Under the pieces are notes generated by a model. The model had not been told where the DNA came from. It saw nothing but the letters and a program-made list of their open reading frames with translations, and did no database searches. The position numbers were made by a program, and so were the translations under genes. Positions 54,150-61,000 of a stretch of DNA of 64,000 nucleotides are shown here, piece after piece. Source of the DNA: Dactylococcopsis salina PCC 8305. GTDB lineage: Bacteria > Cyanobacteriota > Cyanobacteriia > Cyanobacteriales > Rubidibacteraceae. How positions within the stretch are numbered: the first letter of the stretch is position 1; every line of letters begins with the position of its first letter. The stretch lies in assembly GCF_000317615.1 (NCBI RefSeq), contig NC_019780.1, positions 2,501,840 through 2,565,839 of the forward strand, given 5' to 3'.

Positions 54150-54182
54150 TTCCTGTTTGACTTAATCAAAGTTATTAGAGAA

Positions 54183-54782
54183 ATGACATTAGAAGCAATT
54201 ACAATCCCCTCAGAAAATCAACCATCGCAATACTTATTAATCGGGTTACATGGTTGGGGAGCAAATGCGAAAGATTTAGCTACATTAGCACCGATTTTTA
54301 ATTGGAAAAATACTCAAATGATGTTTCCCAACGCCCCTTTTTCTCATCCTCATGTTGCGGATGGTCGAATGTGGTACGACTTGCAAAAATATGATGAAGT
54401 TGGTTTAAACCGTAGTCGCCAAGAATTAAAAAATTGGTTAACTTCCCTAGAAAGTAGCACAGGGATTCCTCCACAACAGACATTTTTAGTTGGCTTTTCT
54501 CAAGGGGGAGCAATGACGCTAGATGTGGGGTTTTCTCTTCCGTTTGCGGGGTTGTGTGCGCTGTCGGGATATCTCCATTCTGAACCAGAAGTCGATCAAT
54601 TTTCACCACCAACTCTGATTATACATGGCACAGAAGACGCGATCGTTCCCTTAAATGCAGCGCAAAAATCACGAGATACCCTACAAGAAAAAGGAGTTAA
54701 TGTTACTTATCAAGAGTTTCCGATGGGACATGAAATTACACCAGAGGTAATAGAAACCCTGAAAAGATTTATAAGTAAATAA
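54183..54782 (+). CDS. Alpha/beta-hydrolase, carboxylesterase/phospholipase type
   Basis: A 199-residue esterase of the YpfH/acyl-protein-thioesterase type: LLIGLHGWGANAKDLATLAP (oxyanion loop), GRMWYDLQ, the nucleophile elbow LVGFSQGGAMTLDVGF, and the Asp and His in IIHGTEDAIVPLNAAQ and FPMGHEITPEVI. Substrate unknown. Separated by 33 bp from the small membrane protein upstream. Confidence 0.9.
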   Translation: MTLEAITIPSENQPSQYLLIGLHGWGANAKDLATLAPIFNWKNTQMMFPNAPFSHPHVADGRMWYDLQKYDEVGLNRSRQELKNWLTSLESSTGIPPQQTFLVGFSQGGAMTLDVGFSLPFAGLCALSGYLHSEPEVDQFSPPTLIIHGTEDAIVPLNAAQKSRDTLQEKGVNVTYQEFPMGHEITPEVIETLKRFISK

Positions 54783-54820
54783 GTTTGTTAGACTTTGGAT
54801 TAGTTTAGAAAGAAAAAACC

Positions 54821-55180
54821 ATGAAACGTCATCCCTCTCTAATTTCACTGACGCTTTATTTAATCCCTATTTTCGGAACAATTCCTGCAATGTGGACGTT
54901 GTATCGTCAAAAGGGAAACACCGCAGAAAAATCAGTCAGCCGTTTATCAGTAATGCTTGCTTTCTCTTGGCTCATTGCTTATAGTCTTCTTGGGGTGAGT
55001 GGCAAAATGACCGCTTCTTCGGTTTGGTCAGTGCGTTTACTCTATCTCGATGGTTTAATCACATCAGGTTATTTTGTCAGTTGCTTGGTGTTGTTGATTC
55101 GTCTCTGGCGAGGAAAAACTCCCAAACTCCCTGGACTGACTCCCTTAGCCAATCAAATCTTTCGTTCTCGTTCCCTGTAG
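54821..55180 (+). CDS. Small membrane protein of unknown function
   Basis: A 119-residue protein with about three hydrophobic helices (LISLTLYLIPIFGTIPAMWT, SVMLAFSWLIAYSLLGVSG and GYFVSCLVLLIRLW) and a basic cytoplasmic loop between. I recognise no family, although the phrase IPAMWTLYRQKG looks conserved-like. Same strand as the esterase, 38 bp after it. Confidence 0.6.
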   Translation: MKRHPSLISLTLYLIPIFGTIPAMWTLYRQKGNTAEKSVSRLSVMLAFSWLIAYSLLGVSGKMTASSVWSVRLLYLDGLITSGYFVSCLVLLIRLWRGKTPKLPGLTPLANQIFRSRSL

Positions 55181-55259
55181 AAAAAATTGTCATACTGATT
55201 CTCCTCTTTTGAGTGGGTTTGCCCCTAAAATAAACCAAGCTATCATTACAAAAAAGTAA

Positions 55260-56705
55260 GTGAGTGTGAGGAAGCCCGTGCAAGTACAGAGAAGTCAACC
55301 GTCATCAAGAAAATATAAAACTAAAGTTGCTCCCAGCCCCAAAAAAAAGCGTTCTCAGTCTCCCCGTTGGTTTTTCCTCGGCTTGGGATTATCGGGGGTG
55401 GCGATGCTTTCAGCAACCGCAGGCGCTTTGTTAGCCATTACCCTAACGTCAAAACCCCTACAAATCGCCCCTGAAAGTGTGGAACAAGATGCAGCATTTA
55501 ATGAAGAGGAAAAGATTTCTCAACAAGCGCCTCTCCAACTCCCGAAACTCACCCGACCGGTTAATATTTTGGTGTTGGGAACAAAGGTATTAAGCTCTGA
55601 TTTAGGACAGTCCCCAGAAGAGGTGGGAGGCTATCATGCACGAGTGAATTCCTTTAAGGGATTGACAGATACGATGCTCTTGATGCGGTTTAATCCTGAA
55701 ACGGATGACCTCTCTATTCTTTCTATTCCTAGAGATACGCCAGTTTATTTACCAGGTCATGGCAGAGTTAAAATTAATACGGCAAATCAGCGCGGTGGTG
55801 CGGCTTTGAGTGCAAAAGCAATTAGTAATTTATTGGAAGATGTCCCGATCGATCGATATGTGCGAGTAAATGTGCAAGGGGTGGAAAAGTTGATTGATGC
55901 TTTGGGAGGTGTGGAATTTTATGTTCCCAAAGATATGAAATATCAAGATGAGAGTCAGCATCTTTACATTGACCTTGAAAAAGGAAAACAACGGCTTGAT
56001 GGGGAAACGGCAATGCAGTTTATGCTCTACCGTCATGATCAGTATGGAGATATTGGACGAGTACAACGTCAACAACTTTTGATCCGAGCGGTAATTGAAC
56101 AGGCTTTGAATCCTACCACTTTGGCGAGGATTCCTAGTCTTTTTTCTGTGATTCAGTCTAATGTAGATACAAATTTGAGGGTGGAAGAACTTTTAGCTTT
56201 GGCAGGGTTTGCCGCTAAACGCGACCAGAAAAATATCGAGATGTTGATGTTACCTGGTCGGTTTGGAGAAATTGAGGATGGGGAACAGGAACGAAAAATT
56301 AGTTATTGGCTTCCAAATAATCGCCAAATTGATCAGATGATGGCTCGTCATTTTGATGTGGGAGAGGTTTCTCGCTCTGATGACGGTGAGGTTTCTCCCT
56401 ATATTCGCATTGCAATTCAAGATAGCACGGATAATCCAGAAGCGGTGCAGTCGGTGGCGAGAGGTTTACAAAAAGCCGGTTATCGCAATGTTTATGTGGC
56501 TTCGGAGTGGGGTGAGCCTTTATCGCAAACTCGCATTATTGCCCAAAATGGTAATCTTGAGGCTGCAGAGGCGATCGCGGAGACTCTGGGAGTGGGAAAA
56601 GTGTTAGTTGAGAGTACGGGGGCTTTAGATTCGACGGTTAGCATTCAGTTGGGAGAGGATTGGGTTTCTCGACAGTCTGAGTTGGAAGCCTTATCTCAGG
56701 ATTAA
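55260..56705 (+). CDS. LCP-family (LytR-CpsA-Psr) protein with LytR_C domain
   Basis: LCP enzymes transfer undecaprenyl-linked glycopolymers to the cell wall. GTG 55260 starts 481 residues: a basic cytoplasmic N-terminus, one transmembrane helix (about 40-65), the LCP domain with MLLMRFNPETDDLSILSIPR, DTPVYLPGHGRVKINTA and DGETAMQFMLYRHDQYGDIG with the Arg/Asp residues that bind the phosphates, and a C-terminal LytR_C domain (IRIAIQDSTDNPEAVQSVAR). Complete; converges with the matrixin gene by 4 bp. Confidence 0.9.
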   Translation: MSVRKPVQVQRSQPSSRKYKTKVAPSPKKKRSQSPRWFFLGLGLSGVAMLSATAGALLAITLTSKPLQIAPESVEQDAAFNEEEKISQQAPLQLPKLTRPVNILVLGTKVLSSDLGQSPEEVGGYHARVNSFKGLTDTMLLMRFNPETDDLSILSIPRDTPVYLPGHGRVKINTANQRGGAALSAKAISNLLEDVPIDRYVRVNVQGVEKLIDALGGVEFYVPKDMKYQDESQHLYIDLEKGKQRLDGETAMQFMLYRHDQYGDIGRVQRQQLLIRAVIEQALNPTTLARIPSLFSVIQSNVDTNLRVEELLALAGFAAKRDQKNIEMLMLPGRFGEIEDGEQERKISYWLPNNRQIDQMMARHFDVGEVSRSDDGEVSPYIRIAIQDSTDNPEAVQSVARGLQKAGYRNVYVASEWGEPLSQTRIIAQNGNLEAAEAIAETLGVGKVLVESTGALDSTVSIQLGEDWVSRQSELEALSQD

Positions 56706-57418
56706 TTAATGGGATGTCCTAAACGAGTGGGCTGTTGATAAATTCGTTTGAGGGTATTAATGTCTCGATCGGAAATTGGGGATGCGTTTCGCACTTGTGA
56801 GAAATACAGCGCATCTTCTGGGTTAGGGCTATGTCCCCAGATTCCCACAGCATGACCGATTTCATGGCGTGCGGTGGCTAGGGTGTGTCTCTGGCTTTGA
56901 TCGGGACTGATTTCTATTTTCATCCGATGGATCAGTTTTTGACCTTCGTTTGTGGGTTTTAAGGCAAATTCATAACGGGTACGAGCCGATCGAGCGCGAG
57001 AAAGTTCCATGATTCCTGTTTCTGGGTTGCGAGTGGTGTTGAGGGGAGGGCGCGATCGAGTAATTATAATGTTGGCAACTGCTCGATCGTCGCTCACTTG
57101 TAAGGGAAGATAACGATTCCATTCTTGGACTGCGGTTTCTACAGCTTCCCGCCATTTCTCGTCCTGTTCAGACTGATCCAGATACACTGTCACTGGAAAC
57201 TCTGACCACAGCAGATAACCCAATGGACTTTCTTCTATTGCGGAAAAATAATCTCCCACCTCGGAGACAGTTTCCCATTGCGCCAAAGTGGAGGGGAGAG
57301 GATGAGATTTCAGGGGAGGAAGCGCCGAGGACGTTACTTTCGTTGTCACCGCAACCACCGACAACGCCGCCATGATCATGTATCGGAGAAAGCGTAAGCG
57401 CGATCGATCTGATAGCAT
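56702..57418 (-). CDS. Matrixin-like zinc metalloprotease, membrane-anchored or secreted
   Basis: I choose ATG 57418 (MLSDRSRLRFLRYMIM), giving 238 residues with an N-terminal hydrophobic segment. The catalytic motif HEIGHAVGIWGHS is the HExxHxxGxxH zinc site of M10A proteases, and the surrounding WREAVETAVQEWNRYLPLQV and DINTLKRIYQQP fit the family. Peptidase with unknown substrate, probably outside the cytoplasm. Confidence 0.85.
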   Translation of the reverse strand: MLSDRSRLRFLRYMIMAALSVVAVTTKVTSSALPPLKSHPLPSTLAQWETVSEVGDYFSAIEESPLGYLLWSEFPVTVYLDQSEQDEKWREAVETAVQEWNRYLPLQVSDDRAVANIIITRSRPPLNTTRNPETGIMELSRARSARTRYEFALKPTNEGQKLIHRMKIEISPDQSQRHTLATARHEIGHAVGIWGHSPNPEDALYFSQVRNASPISDRDINTLKRIYQQPTRLGHPIN

Positions 57419-57524
57419 TTGGTGAAAAATGATAATGTACTGTCTAGAAAATCGGTTCGATCGGCAAAGCCAATCCGCACAGTATTGCATAATGAAACTG
57501 AAGCACAAAATCAATTAAACAGCC

Positions 57525-57683
57525 ATGCCTAGAATTGAATTAAAGAACGGGGAAATTTACGAAGTTGATCATGATGAAATTCCTGAGTTTTTCCATAAAC
57601 ATCAAAGCGAAATTGTGGAACATCAAAAAAAGATACAACCTCGACGAAATCGGAAAGACTTAGGAATCACCAAAACAAAATAA
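57525..57683 (+). CDS. 52-residue hypothetical protein
   Basis: ATG 57525 starts MPRIELKNGEIYEVDHDEIP and runs to TAA 57681-57683. The start reads like a small beta strand pair (I-E-L-K-N-G-E-I-Y), followed by a basic, helical end (QKKIQPRRNRKDLG). I recognise no family. The codon pattern looks protein-like, but no ribosome-binding site is clear. It overlaps the next gene's 3' end by 17 bp. Confidence 0.45.
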   Translation: MPRIELKNGEIYEVDHDEIPEFFHKHQSEIVEHQKKIQPRRNRKDLGITKTK

Positions 57684-57966
57684 CACTATCTACATATGGA
57701 CGGTTGTTTTCATTGGCAAAAATTCCACTGTTGAGTTTTTCCTCTGTTAAAGCATAATACACTTCGCCAGATACAAAAAATTTATATTGCGTGTTGTCGT
57801 TTTTTTCCCTACCAGTATAGATTTTTTCCTCGCCTAAATTTTCAATATACACATAAACGGTGCGATAGCTAGTCCCAATGTAACGGCTAAACTTTCCATA
57901 AACATAACCACCGGTGGCAGCCTCAGAAAATTCTTGTTCATCTAACGCTTTGATCAGAATTGTCAT
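57667..57966 (-). CDS. 99-residue hypothetical protein
   Basis: A complete frame from ATG 57966 with a beta-rich composition (TGGYVYGKFSRYIGTSYRTV, YVYIENLGEEKIYTGREK, YKFFVSGEVYYALTEEKLN). No signal peptide, no known motif. It may be part of a restricted cyanobacterial family; I cannot name it. Confidence 0.5.
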   Translation of the reverse strand: MTILIKALDEQEFSEAATGGYVYGKFSRYIGTSYRTVYVYIENLGEEKIYTGREKNDNTQYKFFVSGEVYYALTEEKLNSGIFANENNRPYVDSVILFW

Positions 57967-57999
57967 TATCTGTAAATCTGCTTTCAGAGTAAAAATTTA

Positions 58000-58027
58000 A
58001 GTTTGGTGGGCATTGCCCACCCTACAA
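58000..58027. repeat. GGTGGGCATTGCCCACCCTAC palindromic repeat
   Basis: GGTGGGCATTGCCCACC is a palindrome with TTTGG upstream and CTACAAG downstream, the family also at 1237, 10743 and 41487. It lies right behind the stop of nrdJ and could form a terminator hairpin without a T tract. Confidence 0.65.
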
Positions 58028-58028
58028 G

Positions 58029-61000
58029 TTACTGATCTGGAAACATACATTTATCGCTGTCACATCCAGTGGGGCCAGCTTCCTCTCTTTCTCCTACATC
58101 ATATTGCAGTAACGCCGTATGAAAGTCCTCGATCGTCCGCCGTTGTTCCACTTCTGTCATCAAACGATTGTAGGTGGCTTCGTCCACTGGTTCAAAAGGT
58201 AAACGAGGGAAACTCTGATACGCATCAAACCGCGCTAAAAGAGCCGCCGAAATATAGCCCTCATCATTTTGTATCGCCTCATAAATCGCTTTTCCTAAAT
58301 CCTCGATTTCAGGTTCTCGCAGTTCCAAGGTTGCCGAAGTGTTATGAGTCACATAATGCTTCTGAACTTGCATCGCAAAATCAAACTGCGCCAATACCGA
58401 AAACTGACTAATATCAATCTCATCTGCACCTTCAAGATCAGCCCAAGACACCGCGACTGGAATCTCCACTAACCATTCTGTACAACGCGGATCAAAGGGA
58501 TCATGTAACAGGTTTCCGCTTTCATCTTTATCAGATTGCGAGGGAATGACGTTATAACCGTAATCAATACAAGCCAACGCTACTGGATCATTTTTGCCAA
58601 AGGTGACACGACGGATAAACCGCACCGCTTTCGGCGGATGCCAACCTGGAGACGCACCCGTTAACAGTGATTTCGTGCCGCTTGGCTGCACCGTTGTGCA
58701 ACGATTAGGACGTTTGATGTTATTTCGATCGCAGTAATCCCCAACCGTCTCATTAACAATCTCTCGCCATTTCTCCAGATAGGCTCTTTCTACCTGCTTA
58801 AACCGTTTTCCTTTTTCGGTATTGGGGCGACCTTCTTCCCACCAGCGCAACCATTCCACCCCAATTGCATGAACAAAGAAGTCAAATAATCCAGTGAAGG
58901 AAACCCCAACGATCGGATCGAGTTCACGACTATATTGATAACGCGGTTCTTGGAATTGGTGATTTAATAAAACCGCAACTGACAACGCACCAGCTTGAAA
59001 GGCTCTTCGGAGTTCTTTCTCGTTATCTGGATCAATCAGATTGAGGTGAACTTCGCTGAGATTGCATTGTCCCGTTAAAGTCCCGCCAAAAACACCCTTG
59101 TGAAACTCAGGTTCATTAAAGCAGAAGGTATCATGTAATCCTTCAAGCGGATCACAAGCGCGAATGTTTTGCCATTTTCCTTTATATTTCGGCTTATGAC
59201 CCTTACTCGTGTCTAAGCGTTGACAGGGAATTGCTACACAATCAGTGATTTGAAGATACCATAAATCTTTTTGACGGATGCCCAGATTCGTTTCTGATCC
59301 AGCTTTTGCTGCTAAGTTAATAGAAGAACGAATCCCACATTTACACAATAAGAGGTAAACCCGATAGGTGCGGTCATACCCTGATAAATAAATTCGGATT
59401 CCCCCAGAAGAAACCTCTGAACCATCTGCATCTGCTAAACCAGCAATAAAGTGTAAAATTGAGTCTCGATTCCAACTAGCGAGATTTTCAAATGGTTGTG
59501 CTGTATATTTAAGTTCTCGTACTTGCTCTACAGTTAAATCTTTATCAAACCCCGTATAAAGCAAACAAGGTAAGGTTTTTGTTTCTGTGTAGTAACGAGG
59601 TGTTCCAGAAGTACGTCCCGCTAGGACAAGTTTTTGGTAACTTTTAGCTCCATAAAGACGGAGTTGTAATTGGGGCTTATCATTATAGCCACAAATTGAA
59701 CCGTCTCCAACCAGTTGACCAAGGGTATAAGCAAGGGTTGGTTCAACAAACTCACCATCATCATATTGAATTGTAAAGGGTTCAGTATGAAGGACATAAT
59801 TTTCAGTTTTCAATGCTGTTGCTAATTCGGCAGTGGTTACTTCCTTGTAGGCTTTAGCAAAGCGATTTTTTACAAAGAAACGATGCTGATCTGTGACATC
59901 AAGATACGTTCCATCAGAGAAGCTGACCCGATACAAAGAACGATTTCTCCCAGTTAAAACCGGAACCACTCGACTCCACTGTTTCCCATTCCAAATTTCT
60001 ACGGTTTGACCTACTAAATTGCCAATTTTATCCATTCCGTCGCGGGTAATCAACAGAGTATCTCCAGCAACACAGTGAAAATTGTGGCCGATTATCTCAC
60101 CACAGTTGTGAGCAACTAATCCATTTGCATCAAAACGATGAACTCCTGGCACGGTACAATCATAAACTGCTTCGATACCATCAAGTTCAATACTAGCAAC
60201 TGTTGCTGTAAATCTTTCCAGTCGTTCCTGGCTTGGTTTTCTCGTTAACGCATCTGTTAGCAAAGACTGTTTTTCTAAAGAATGAAAGCCAATGATTGCT
60301 TGAAAAACATCAATATTATCCTCAGCAATAATCAGTTCCTTTCCGACGCAACGAGAGACGATTCCCAAGCGTAACAACATCCGTTGAACCGTTGATAAGT
60401 CTTCATTTTGGGTTAACTTAATCCAAACGCCAAGGTCTGTTTCTTCGATGCTTCCCTTCGCAGAAAATAAGCCTTGTAGGAATCCTTGATAAAACTCATA
60501 GCCTCCTGTTTCAACTTGCTGTACAGTCCCCCCCTTAGCAAGGGGGGTTAGGGGGGATCGGCTTTCCACTGCTGTAGCAAGGGGGGTTAGGGGGGATCGG
60601 CTTTCCACTGCTGTAGCAAGGGAGGTTAGGGGGGATTGATCGCCGACCAATGCTTTGACAGTTGATAAACTCATTTCTAACCCCTCTGCAAAAGTTCCAT
60701 TTCCTTCCCAAGGACGAATGTCTCTGTGGTTATGCAGCATCACGCGATCGCGCGGTTGTAACTCTTCTACTGCAACCCATTCGGTATATAACCCCCCTTT
60801 GTCCCCCCTATTAGGGGGGAAGTAAGGGGGGTTGGCGGTTACTTTCAACACTTTATGATTCGGGGTTAACCGTAGGGTATAACCTTCTTCTGTGGTTAGC
60901 TTGACTACAGGTTTCGTTCCTGTGTAGAAAAAGCCTTCTGGGGTGGTGCTAAATAACTCACCGTTGACATAAACACTTTGCTGCGTTCCTATCAAATCTT

